Of a stretch of 20,501 nt of DNA, positions 8,601 through 15,842 are shown piece after piece. Both the position numbers and the translations under genes were made by a program. Numbering within the stretch: the first letter of the stretch is position 1; each line of letters starts with the position of its first letter. The DNA comes from Saprospiraceae bacterium (GTDB lineage: Bacteria; Bacteroidota; Bacteroidia; Chitinophagales; Saprospiraceae): the NCBI GenBank assembly GCA_016706365.1, contig JADJJU010000020.1, positions 1 through 20,501 of the forward strand, read 5' to 3'. A model generated the notes under the pieces. That model did not search any database. It was not told the origin of the DNA and worked only from the letters and a program-made list of their open reading frames with translations.

Positions 8601-11002
8601 CAGATAATTGCGGAAATGTAGCCAGAGATACTCAGGTAGTAAATGTGATAAATGATACCGCTCCTGAATTTACATGGAATACAGATATTACCGGCAACCT
8701 TGCCAATGGAGAAATCATGGAAGTTGAATGTTTTGAAGGTGGATTACCTGCCTGGGTATATGATCTTGACTTCAGAAGCATGCAGGCTTCGGATGCTTGC
8801 CAGTCTAATTCAGACCTGCGGGTTACATTTGATTATGAATTCATGGGTTTTGCTGACTGTATTGCAGACGGCTATGTTCAGGCATATGAATTTGTGTGGA
8901 CTGCTACCAGCTCTTGCGGAGTTCAGGGGCAATATAAAATGCAAATCAGACTTACAGATACCACTGCTCCGGTTATTCAAAACTGGCAGGAATTGGTTTG
9001 TCCTGGTCCATTTGTTGAAGATAAATGGATCATTGCAGAATCATGTTCAGGAGTTGCATTTGAAGTAACAGAAAACAACGTAGCAAGTACCTGTAATCCG
9101 GCACAGCAAGATATTATCAGAACACTGATTTTGACGGATGGATGTAACAATTCAGCAGAGTATCAGCAAATAGTAGCAAGCTCTGAAAATGGTCCGGTTT
9201 TCGAATGGAAGGGCGAATCTTTCAATAATGCGCAAAGCGGAGATACCATTCTGGTAGAATGTGGTTTCATGGGAGCCAATACGATAAGCGGAATCGGAAA
9301 ACAAGACCTTTTAGTAAGTGCAGGCTGCAGCAACATTCTGAATGTTGACTTCAAAGAAGAATTGATGTACGAAGGCGATTGTTTTGAAAATGAATTTATG
9401 AAAACTGTCAAACTGACCTGGACTGCAACTGATGAATGTCTTCAGACCAGCGTGTTTGTTCTGTCAGTTAATCTTATGGATAATACAGCTCCGGTGATTC
9501 ATTCACCAAGCCATCTAATAGTAATGTGCGGACAAGCAATTCCTGCTCCTTATGTAACTGATTGTTCTGAAGTGAGTGTTAGAGTAGATGAAATTTCACG
9601 CACTTTTTCAGAATGCCCTGATTACATGACTATTCAGAGAAATATCACTGCAGAAGATAAATGTGGTAACACAAAAACAATGAAGCAGCAGATAACAATG
9701 ACCAACATGGGAGTTGATATGTTTGAAGGAATAGAAAAAGTAATTTGTGTGACAGGTATGCCGGTTCCCGCTTTGCCTGCATTCACTGATCCATGCACAG
9801 GAGAAGAATTAATCCCTGAAGTAAAAATTGAGAGTATGTACTCTGATTGTGGCTTGCCGGGTACTATGCGCCGTACGATTAAATTGACAAACGATTGTGG
9901 AATGGTTTCAGAAATGGAACAAACAATCCTGATGAGAACACAATTGATTCCGGAGTTAGTAGTATCGCATCCGGTTTTAGGAATGATTAAAGATAAAACT
10001 GAATTTGATCTGGAATGTGCAGATCAAGAAATTGAATTTAACCTTAGACAGGCACGACTGATGAACTCATGCCCGGGAGACGAAATCCGTTTTGAGATTA
10101 ATGAAGTTTTTGCTGCTGATTGCAGAGTTGATGGATTTATCAGAAGAATGGAGTACAAATGGACTGCAAACGATGTATGTGGAAATGTGACTGAGTTTAA
10201 TATTTATGTCAATTTCAATGATACCCAAGCACCTGTATTCACAAATATTCCGGTCAATCAGCAAATTACATGTGGTGATCTTCCGGAAGTAATTGCACCT
10301 AAAGTATCTGACTTATGTGGTGAGGTAGAACTTACATTTTCAGAAACGAGAGTTGACAGAAATGGTGCTGTGAATCTGACCAGAACATGGGTTGCGGAAG
10401 ATGAATGTGGAAATATTGCCACTGTATCTCAGGAGATAGAATTGATCAGCAATTCTGATCTTGACTGCAATATGGAGCTTATGGATTCAATGATTTGCAA
10501 TGGTGATAATATCAGAGTAAGTACGGATATCGAAGGCCCATATGATTACTTCTGGGAAGTGGAAGGTGGTGCTTGCTATATCGCAGGAGGACAGGGGAGT
10601 TCAATGATTACTATTAATGTTGGATTTTCAGATGTTACTGTAAGATTGAGAATAGTAGATAGCAACGGTTGCCCAGTGAATTGTGAACAAACATTTAGTT
10701 GCGGCTCAGCAGAGACTTTTTCAGGATTGAAAAATGGAACAGGAAACATTCAGGTAACTGAATTATTTCCAAACCCGGCTGACAAGGAAGTTAATGTACG
10801 ATATACGGCTGTAAATGCCTCTTCAGGTAAAATCCGTGTATTTGACTTAATGGGCCGCACTCGTTTTGTGACAAATGTGGATATCCTAAAAGGAACTCAT
10901 CAATTGCAGATTGCATTGGATCAGCTTCTATCATCAGGATTTTACTTTATAGAACTGGAATCTGATAATGTGGTTAAAACTTATCGATTCATGAAAAATT
11001 AA
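5573..11002 (+). CDS. Giant secreted protein, segment 3: HYR/Ig-like repeats and T9SS C-terminal sorting domain
   Basis: Genuine coding in this frame begins near 5596; the ATG at 5573 is out-of-frame sequence of segment 2. About 19 further repeats follow. The first ten are regular (~80-90 residues; PVIxxCPxDxxxxC, then RTYTATDACGNTxxCxQxITIxD), with evenly spaced Cys pairs suggesting disulfides. The later ones are longer and diverged, with a WTATDxC variant. Residues ~1600-1720 carry a Cys-rich non-repeat block, and the final ~80 residues (ELFPNPADKEVNVRYT, RVFDLMGR, SGFYFIELESDNVVKTYRFMKN) are a type A T9SS sorting domain, implying export and anchoring at the cell surface. The whole gene product is probably an adhesin or surface protein with an ice-binding-type head. 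Ice binding itself is not shown; DUF3494 also occurs in non-antifreeze surface proteins. Confidence 0.9.
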   Translation: MCSGNHCYADAGSPTIICPADLTLTCVADAPVPDTNISLIADNCGGILDVTVAPDVLTGTSCATGFSILRIYTVTDVCGNTGTCAQNMTIQDDIAPTITCPPTASVTCGLDFPVPGVGVVTNDNCVGLIDLTFTQVANNGVQCEVLRTYTATDICGNTATCEQIISVIDNVAPVITCAATLTVGCVGDAPAASVSAAIVTDACDPAVVVTLAPDVISNLTCENGFTITRLFTATDACGNVATCVQTIIVNDEEVPVISFCPPAITIACGADLPASDIGLLVATDNCTAAGDLIMFSTDVFIGGNGCGASPAITSRIYTVQDACGNEATCVQTINMTDDEAPVITSCPSEVNIACVADLVAGDVQLIVATDNCTITEDLAITFDDIDNGGSGCSSDPLVIQRTYVVSDVCGNTASCAQILNIVDDEAPVIINCPAEVTINCIDDLDPGNTNLISVTDNCAFVADPVIDVLDISNNGSGCASDPLIINRTFTVSDACGNSSVCTQLITLIDNTAPVIQNCPSDLLLTCIEDVPAAVELSASADCNNVVVNLAETNNGGTACLSDPLIITRTYTATDACGNTSACTQLITIINESVPVIQNCPADQQIVCIDDLPAVSIVTASSICSEATISMLESNNGGSGCGNDPLIISRTYTATDACGNTSVCTQLITILNESVPVIENCPSDLQFDCINDLPAAGSVTASSDCGDALVTMQETNNGGSGCGNDPLIITRTYTATDACGNTSACEQSITVVDEISPVIQNCPADLQFVCIEEVPSANSSQILASDNCSTGNVSFVESNNGGSGCGSDPLIITRIYTVSDACGNTASCDQIITIIDDESPVITVQHPTLGILSNGEKISVQCESNTAGWNVEALLEGMAVITDNCSQDASVAFTATSSASEDCYADGYLLQMTYQWIASDNCGNTASFNIVIQVEDKVAPVLVGVPDDITVSCDAIPATASALPCGTIAQTWSEYITVVDECECAEVTFEEIVIEGNCQTANQILRIWTGTDNCGNVARDTQVVNVINDTAPEFTWNTDITGNLANGEIMEVECFEGGLPAWVYDLDFRSMQASDACQSNSDLRVTFDYEFMGFADCIADGYVQAYEFVWTATSSCGVQGQYKMQIRLTDTTAPVIQNWQELVCPGPFVEDKWIIAESCSGVAFEVTENNVASTCNPAQQDIIRTLILTDGCNNSAEYQQIVASSENGPVFEWKGESFNNAQSGDTILVECGFMGANTISGIGKQDLLVSAGCSNILNVDFKEELMYEGDCFENEFMKTVKLTWTATDECLQTSVFVLSVNLMDNTAPVIHSPSHLIVMCGQAIPAPYVTDCSEVSVRVDEISRTFSECPDYMTIQRNITAEDKCGNTKTMKQQITMTNMGVDMFEGIEKVICVTGMPVPALPAFTDPCTGEELIPEVKIESMYSDCGLPGTMRRTIKLTNDCGMVSEMEQTILMRTQLIPELVVSHPVLGMIKDKTEFDLECADQEIEFNLRQARLMNSCPGDEIRFEINEVFAADCRVDGFIRRMEYKWTANDVCGNVTEFNIYVNFNDTQAPVFTNIPVNQQITCGDLPEVIAPKVSDLCGEVELTFSETRVDRNGAVNLTRTWVAEDECGNIATVSQEIELISNSDLDCNMELMDSMICNGDNIRVSTDIEGPYDYFWEVEGGACYIAGGQGSSMITINVGFSDVTVRLRIVDSNGCPVNCEQTFSCGSAETFSGLKNGTGNIQVTELFPNPADKEVNVRYTAVNASSGKIRVFDLMGRTRFVTNVDILKGTHQLQIALDQLLSSGFYFIELESDNVVKTYRFMKN

Positions 11003-11306
11003 TTAAAGCACATTGTTTGGGAAACAAGAGAGATAGTGAGAAATTTCTACTTGTTGTTAGTTTGGCATCTGGCGTGTTTACACGTCGGATGTTTTTTATT
11101 AGAAGGGCTTCGTCCGGTGCCTTTGCGATTTAACAGCCATTTAAGCGCTTAATCGATAAAGAGTATAGTGGAGTTTGAGAAAAGGGTAAAAGTATGGTTT
11201 GAGGTTCATTAGAGGAGCTAAGAGCTTGAATTGCTTACAGTCTGGAAGTTTTGGAGTTTATAAGTGGCGAAGGTAGTTGACAGCCGCTGGAATAGTCCTG
11301 TTGAAG
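11003..11306. other. Intergenic gap after the giant gene
   Basis: This stretch contains the terminator at 11066-11097. From about 11100 to the esterase gene's 3' end I see no gene, repeat or hairpin worth naming. Confidence 0.4.
11066..11097 (+). terminator. Intrinsic terminator of the giant-protein gene
   Basis: CATCTGGCGTG (11066-11076), loop TTTA, and CACGTCGGATG (11081-11091) form an 11-bp stem with two G-U pairs, followed by six T (11092-11097). It lies 64 bases after the stop codon. Confidence 0.8.
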
Positions 11307-12242
11307 TTAAGGCAGCGTATACTGCTTAAACCATTCCCAGTTTTTTTCTGCTCCTTTCATCCAGTGGTTAACACCATTTGGGTAAAGGTGTCCCATATCT
11401 TTAATAATTGAAACGCTGAATTCCCTGTTATCAGTAGCAGGAATAGGAGGGTAAGTAGCAATGACAACCGAGTTGGTGTCCCCTGTGATCCTATAATTAC
11501 TTGAATAATCAAAAGTGGTAATGTGGCTATTGACGATTCTTTGAAAAACAGGAATATTATTCAATGCATAATCCAATCCGCTTAAGGGAGCAGGGCTGCT
11601 AAAATATCTGTCATCCTCATTACCCAATTGAAATATAATAGGCAGGTTTCTCAAAGGCACAAAAGTACTATCTCCAGGAGTAGATGCAGCACTACCAACC
11701 ACAGCTGCCAGTACATCACTCATTTCAACTCCGCATCTGAAAGCCATTTGGCCCCCGGCTGAGAAACCAACAAGATATACTCTCTTCTCATCAACTGTAA
11801 ACCTCGTCTTAATTTCAGTCAATGCCTGACGAAGGAATTTTATATCGTCTCTGGGAGTTTGCCCATTGCAAAATTCAAAAGCTCCGGGATACATATTCCA
11901 TTTAGTGGTATTTTTCGTTTCCCCATCTTCGATAATGCAATAAGACCAGGAGGAGGGATAAACTGTCAGAATTTCTTCTTTTTCTCCCAGTTCTTTCCAT
12001 CCGGAAATATTATAAAATTTCTCTCCGTCTCCGCTAGTTCCATGCAGCATAAAAACTATGGGAATCGGGTCTGTTTTATCATAATTTTGAGGGACATGAA
12101 CAAAGTATTCGCGGCTATCACCATTGACTTCAGTTGTAAACCTGTTTTTTCCAAAATCGAAATCATTCTGTGGATCATCTTCAGTCTTTTTGCATGCAAA
12201 GATGATTAGGATTCCAAGTGTCAGAAGTACTGCCTTATTCAT
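11307..12242 (-). CDS. Secreted lipoprotein esterase of the PHB-depolymerase/LpqC type
   Basis: This alpha/beta hydrolase probably hydrolyses an ester substrate such as a polyester, feruloyl or acetyl ester. The start at 12242 gives a short lipoprotein signal ending in IIFAC (Cys17) followed by KKTEDDPQ. The frame extends nine residues further to 12269, but that would place a polar stretch ahead of the signal. The mature domain shows the oxyanion-loop HGTSGDG (~67-73), the nucleophile elbow GFSAGGQ (Ser161), a candidate acid at Asp210/211 in GNEDDRYF, and the catalytic-type His285 in MGHLYP, so the triad looks complete. Length is 311 residues, normal for the family. It sits alone, convergent with the giant gene. 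The substrate is not predictable; extracellular lipid-anchored location is inferred from the lipobox. Confidence 0.87.
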   Translation of the reverse strand: MNKAVLLTLGILIIFACKKTEDDPQNDFDFGKNRFTTEVNGDSREYFVHVPQNYDKTDPIPIVFMLHGTSGDGEKFYNISGWKELGEKEEILTVYPSSWSYCIIEDGETKNTTKWNMYPGAFEFCNGQTPRDDIKFLRQALTEIKTRFTVDEKRVYLVGFSAGGQMAFRCGVEMSDVLAAVVGSAASTPGDSTFVPLRNLPIIFQLGNEDDRYFSSPAPLSGLDYALNNIPVFQRIVNSHITTFDYSSNYRITGDTNSVVIATYPPIPATDNREFSVSIIKDMGHLYPNGVNHWMKGAEKNWEWFKQYTLP

Positions 12243-12665
12243 AATGCAATGGTTAAATGATGAATTCATTTCAATGTCAAAATGCGTGCGATGAATATAT
12301 ACCAGTAAATGTAGTTTTCACTTCATTGATAATCAATAATAAATTGATGTTTTTCCAGATTTTTTTTGAAATAAACCCCAATTTGCCAGACAACTTATTC
12401 AATTTATCTATTGAAACATTTGCATATTTAGCTCGCTCTTCCCGATAAATTTGTTTGTGGAATGAATAAAATTCCTGTGTAAACGTACAGGTCCATGTAT
12501 CACCATTCAATCATATTTTGTATTGGCATTTCGTTTTTAAATTCCGAATTTATAAACTTGGTGATGGAGAGAATATTAGTTATATTGTCTAGTCTGAATG
12601 TTTTTTAACAAATCACAAATTAATAGGGCCTTAATGAAATCATAATATCGTTAAAATTTACAAAA
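12243..12665. other. Intergenic gap between divergent esterase and small secreted-protein gene
   Basis: This is AT-rich DNA with long runs of A/T. Two overlapping open frames of 60-80 codons exist on opposite strands but have no recognisable features. The gap must hold promoters for both flanking genes, but I could not identify a clear one. Confidence 0.35.
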
Positions 12666-13184
12666 ATGAAGCATTGTAAACTACTATTATTTTATGTTCT
12701 TAGTTTAAATATACAATTGGGATATTCCCAGGTTCAGAAAAAGAGTAAAGCACAAAGTGCAAGAATATTTATGATATCTGACTCAACTTTTGTTGAAGGA
12801 TATCTATATCAATTAAAAAGATTCTTCGATTTCAATTTCCAATTCATCACTTCTTGCTTCATCATCATTAGGTCTGCACGAGATGGAAGTAAAAGAAATT
12901 CAAAAAATTGAATTTGGCAAAAGGGAAAGTTTTGGAAAAGAATGTTAATTGGGGGTTTAGCTGGATTCGTCGTGGGTGGTATAATTGGGCTTGCTAAGAC
13001 TGAACACTTTTATTATTTTACTTACTTTCAGTCAGCACTATTAGTAGGAGTTCCAGTGGGTTTAACCAGTGGATTAATTTATGGCATAGCCGGGAGTAGA
13101 ATTGTAAGAATAGATATCAATGGCAGTAAAGAAAGTTATTATAAACAGAATCATAAATTGAAGAAATATATATTGGTAGATTGA
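12666..13184 (+). CDS. Small secreted/membrane protein, reading frame broken twice
   Basis: Joined across two indels this is a 172-residue protein of a type common in Bacteroidota whose function is unknown. It has a signal peptide (MKHCKLLLFYVLSLNIQLGYSQ), a small beta-rich part (IFMISDSTFVEGYLYQLK, then DSSISISNSSLLASSS and MEVKEIQKIEFGKRESFGK), a glycine-rich hydrophobic hairpin (MLIGGLAGFVVGGIIGLA, then SALLVGVPVGLTSGLIYGIAG), and a polar tail (RIVRIDINGSKESYYKQ...KKYILVD). As written, frame 1 (12666-12911) is lost in the A run at 12815-12819, where one A is extra. The last part (12942-13184) returns to the original frame after an apparent lost G near 12940. The two changes cancel, so total length stays divisible by three. 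Sequence error is more likely than a true pseudogene. Confidence 0.65.
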
Positions 13185-13339
13185 AGGAGGGAGTTGAGAA
13201 TATTGATTAATTGCATCTTTATTGAAATCAAATCAAAAGAATATGTGCAAAATCTGTAAAAAAGATTGTACGTATCTCTTTCAGGCTCAAAACATTACTA
13301 AGTTTATGCCTTTGAAATAAAAAAATGCTGAGTGATTGC

Positions 13340-13371
13340 TTGCAAAATTGGAGCTACTTAGTATATATTTG
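13340..13371 (+). promoter_or_regulatory. Bacteroidota-type promoter of tRNA-Gly
   Basis: TATATTTG at 13364-13371 matches the TAnnTTTG -7 box, with TTGC at 13340-13343 as a -33 element at about 20 bases spacing. The tRNA begins 10 bases downstream. Confidence 0.55.
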
Positions 13372-13381
13372 CGCTCTCTAA

Positions 13382-13457
<76 letters not shown>

Positions 13458-13463
13458 ACAAGA

Positions 13464-13492
13464 CCCTCTGCAAGTAGAGGGTTTTATTTTTT
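13464..13492 (+). terminator. Terminator after tRNA-Gly
   Basis: CCCTCT (13464-13469) and AGAGGG (13476-13481) form a 6-bp stem with a 6-base loop, followed by TTTTATTTTTT. Confidence 0.8.
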
Positions 13493-13625
13493 GGCAGATT
13501 TGCTAAGTAGGGATACTTGGAATATCGGTCTGTCAGAAAGCGGTGAATGTGTTGAATGTGTTGATGTGCTGTGTTTTTGGGATGAGCCAGTAAGTAGTAA
13601 GAAATATTAATTTCTCACTTACACA

Positions 13626-13697
13626 CTTGTTTGCATCGCAAACAAGAAACTCAAACCCCACTCACACTCACACCCACACACCAACTCACACCCCATC
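13626..13697. repeat. Hairpin and G-free AC-rich tract before tRNA-Leu
   Basis: CTTGTTTGC (13626-13634) and GCAAACAAG (13638-13646) form a perfect 9-bp inverted repeat around ATC. Then roughly 45 bases contain almost no G on the plus strand, built of ACTCAC/CACACC-type units up to the first base of the tRNA. A GT-rich tract near 18500-18525 is similar when read on the other strand. Confidence 0.5.
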
Positions 13698-13780
13698 GCC
13701 CGGATGGTGGAATGGTAGACACGCCGGACTTAAAATCCTGTGCTCTTTTGGGCGTGCGGGTTCAAGTCCCGCTCCGGGTA
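13698..13780 (+). tRNA. tRNA-Leu (anticodon TAA)
   Basis: The acceptor GCCCGGA (13698-13704) pairs with TCCGGGT (13773-13779; first pair G-U). The D-arm is GTG/CAC, and the anticodon loop CTTAAAA puts TAA at 13731-13733. A long class II variable arm (GTGCTCTTTTGGGCGTG region) and the T-arm GCGGG-TTCAAGT-CCCGC follow. CCA is not encoded; the DNA reads ACTCC. The anticodon stem CCGGA/TCCTG has one C-T mismatch, which could be a base error. Confidence 0.94.
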
Positions 13781-13826
13781 CTCCTAACGGGGCTATTGAT
13801 CTTTGAAAGGTCAGTAAGCCCCGTTT
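13759..13826 (+). repeat. Left copy of a tRNA-Leu 3'-end duplication (att-like)
   Basis: This is the T-loop, acceptor 3' strand and terminator of tRNA-Leu. By eye it aligns with 15243-15308 at roughly 85-90% identity, with a few one- or two-base gaps. Direct repeats of a tRNA 3' end flanking a segment are the usual footprint of an integrase-mediated insertion. The segment between is about 1.4 kb and carries no integrase. Confidence 0.6.
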
Positions 13827-13829
13827 TTA
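13787..13829 (+). terminator. Terminator after tRNA-Leu
   Basis: ACGGGGCT (13787-13794) pairs with AGCCCCGT (13817-13824), and an inner stem GATCTTT/AAAGGTC extends it, followed by TTTTT. Part of this structure is repeated in decayed form at 15270-15308. Confidence 0.82.
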
Positions 13830-13923
13830 TTTGTTCAATATAGATTGTTATATTTAAGTCTTTTGATCATCCGCGCTTTGCATTCATAAGCGATATTATA
13901 CATACCTTAATATAAGTAAAACT

Positions 13924-14481
13924 ATGAAATTGACTGTAAGCTGGAAGGAAGTCTTTGTATTTCTGATTCTTGTCTCTTCTTTGGATCTCAAGGCGCAATA
14001 TTACCCCCAAGGGCCTACTCCACATGTTGTTTTGATTGAAACAAATGGAGCAAAAGGACAAGGCATACTGTTTGCAAGTGATGAAGCATCTGTTAAACAA
14101 GTTTACTTAATCACATCCCGCAGCATTTTTACCAAAAATCTGGAATATTCTGCCGGCATTCCAAACACAGACTTTGTGGATGAACCAGTTATTGTTTCAT
14201 ATTATTTTTCAGAAATTGAAAAGAACTTTTTGAAAGGAAAGGAGGAATATTGTGGAGATATAAGTCCTCTAAACATAAAATTTAATTTCAAGTCCATACT
14301 TGACTCAACTGATTGTGTGACATTTTTTGACAGTAGTGATGTTATAATGATTAAACTTTATGATCAAGACATTGTCAATATTCAAAGATATATCTCCTTC
14401 AGCAGTGTGTGTTCATTAATACCTTTGATTCACTGGAGAAATGAAATTGGTAAATCAGGATCAATATCAACTCAGGTTTGA
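13924..14481 (+). CDS. Secreted protein resembling a truncated trypsin-like protease, catalytic His absent
   Basis: This 185-residue protein has a signal peptide (LTVSWKEVFVFLILVSSLDLKAQ). The stretch VVLIETNGAKGQGILFASDE...VYLITSRSIF resembles the N-terminal barrel of trypsin-like peptidases, where a His normally follows T(A/S)R; here the residue is Ser. A later DVIMIKLYDQD resembles the segment with the catalytic Asp. The frame ends at 14481, before any GxSGG serine motif, so the protein is either a truncated and inactive relative or a substrate-binding derivative. The family assignment is tentative. It lies just after tRNA-Leu, inside the segment bounded by the tRNA-end duplication, which fits acquired DNA. 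No frame continuing the protease domain was obvious in the ~300 bases downstream. Confidence 0.55.
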   Translation: MKLTVSWKEVFVFLILVSSLDLKAQYYPQGPTPHVVLIETNGAKGQGILFASDEASVKQVYLITSRSIFTKNLEYSAGIPNTDFVDEPVIVSYYFSEIEKNFLKGKEEYCGDISPLNIKFNFKSILDSTDCVTFFDSSDVIMIKLYDQDIVNIQRYISFSSVCSLIPLIHWRNEIGKSGSISTQV

Positions 14482-14782
14482 GCAGGGTGTTTGAGAATTA
14501 ATATAAAAGGGATCCTTTGTAATTATAGAAATAGACTTTTTGCGATGAAGATTATCGAAACAGGGTTCAAAACAAGGAAGATTTGAGAATGAAATCCATA
14601 TCTTTTTTCTCAAAAAAAAGGCGAACTTTAAATGCAATTGAATTAATTTAGCAATTAACCAGAAACACCTTGCAAGTAATTGAATTTCAACAGCCTGTAA
14701 TGCAGATTACAAATTTTTTATTGTAACTAATAGTCACATAAAATCGTATCATGTTAACACCCAAATAATCGATACCATTATT
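14482..14782. other. AT-rich gap, no gene seen
   Basis: This gap lies between the protease-like protein and the DUF5678-like gene. TTTGAGAA (14583-14590 region) and TTCTCAAA before an A run form a long-loop inverted repeat that might act as a weak terminator. Nothing else is supported. Confidence 0.3.
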
Positions 14783-14989
14783 ATGCAAAATGAAAACCAA
14801 CAATATTTCTTAGACAATCATGCCCAACTAGTCAAAGAGCATAACGGAAAATTTATTGTAATCTTTGATCAACAAGTGATCGGTGAATATGACAGGGGAT
14901 TAGAAGCATATAAAGAAACCAGAAACCTTGTTGAACCTGGAGAGTATTTAATTAGACTTTGCAAGGTAGGGAATGGAGCAAGTGACTAA
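14783..14989 (+). CDS. DUF5678-like small protein
   Basis: This 68-residue soluble protein has the pattern QYFLDNHAQLVKEHNGKFIVIFDQQVIGEYDRGLEAYKETRN...PGEYLIRLCKVG. That layout is typical of DUF5678-like small domains: a helix ending in a hydrophobic-Lys segment, a G-K-hydrophobic-V-hydrophobic strand, a D-x-x-V-hydrophobic-G turn, a short helix, and a final G-E-hydrophobic-L-I strand. These proteins have no established function. It is encoded in the segment between tRNA-Leu and the decayed tRNA end, with about 300 bases free upstream, so it is probably its own transcription unit. I see no membrane segment or signal peptide. Confidence 0.6.
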   Translation: MQNENQQYFLDNHAQLVKEHNGKFIVIFDQQVIGEYDRGLEAYKETRNLVEPGEYLIRLCKVGNGASD

Positions 14990-15444
14990 ATATAAGCTCA
15001 ATTGAATCATACAATTCACTGTATTGACTAAATTCTACCAACTCCAGGCACTTTGTTTAATTGTGTGGGTATTATTATAAAACGAGAACTCCATTATAAG
15101 CGGACTTTTCATGATACCTTTTGATATATCGCCCAGAGAGCATAAATTATAACGTCCATAAGATAAAAACAAATAAAAATGTAGAGGAATGAAACCTGTT
15201 AATTAAAAAGTTTCATCTATCGTGCTGCTTTGTTTGACCTGGGGTTCAAGCCCGCTCCAGGTACTCATAAGGGCTAATGATCTTTGAGAGGTCCAGTAGG
15301 CCCCGTTTGGTTTGCTTGTTTCAATTAAAAGGTGAAATTACTGAGTCATTTTGAAGTGCAATAAAAATCAAATCTTCCGTCTTTCCATTCATTTAAGGGT
15401 CAATAAAGAGTGATGAATAGCTATTATTCTTAAAAAATACCCAA
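14990..15444. other. Gap containing the decayed tRNA-Leu end
   Basis: Apart from the tRNA-end copy at 15237-15308, I see no gene here. The rest is AT-rich with no clear hairpin or promoter. Confidence 0.35.
15237..15308 (+). repeat. Right, decayed copy of the tRNA-Leu 3' end and terminator (att-like)
   Basis: GGTTCAAG, CCCGCTCC, GGTACTC, TGATCTTTGA and GGCCCCGTTT match the T-loop, acceptor and terminator of tRNA-Leu in order, with several substitutions and small gaps. Just upstream, ACCTGG (15237-15242) pairs perfectly with CCAGGT (15257-15262), leaving a mini-helix around the T-loop. No anticodon or D-arm remains, so it is not a tRNA gene. Confidence 0.65.
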
Positions 15445-15842
15445 ATGAACAAACATGGACCCATAATAATTATCGAAGACAGCCTTAGTGACCAATTCCT
15501 TTTAGCAGAAGTCTTTGATGAGCTGCCATATGAAAATGAGCTTATTTTCTTTTGTGATGGCGAACAAGCTTTAGAATTTTTGACCAAAACGGAAATTGCT
15601 TATTCTAAGATTTATTGGTTCTAAAGGCGATTTTCTTTATTAAACCTGTAAATTATGATCAGATAAAAACGATGATGATAAAAATAGTTGAATATTGGAA
15701 GGAATGTGTTCTCCCAAACCTTTATTCATCTTCAAAATGCTCTTCTAATAAATTTAGACTGTTGATGCCAACACAGAATATTGTTTTTTTGGTTGAAGAT
15801 TATGCGTGGATTAGAGAGAATAGAATGCCTGGAATAATTTGA
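15445..15842 (+). pseudogene. Response regulator receiver-domain pseudogene with internal deletion
   Basis: The ATG at 15445 opens a typical CheY-like receiver domain: MNKHGPIIIIEDSLSDQFLLAEVFDELPYENELIFFCDGEQALEFL, with the acidic pocket as Glu11-Asp12. After 59 residues the frame stops at 15622. In another frame the text resumes as AIFFIKPVNYDQIKTMMIKIVEYWKECVLPN, the conserved Lys-Pro strand and last helix of the same family. The block between them, which should hold the phospho-accepting Asp and the conserved Thr/Ser, is missing: roughly 45-55 codons compared with usual 130-145-residue receivers. The protein would therefore be non-functional in phosphotransfer. Unlike the single-base indels elsewhere in the window, this is a real deletion of sequence. 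It lies just after the decayed tRNA-Leu end. Confidence 0.8.

Noticed and set aside
15237..15262. A second tRNA gene
   Set aside because: Only a T-loop and acceptor-like hairpin remain; there is no D-arm or anticodon arm.
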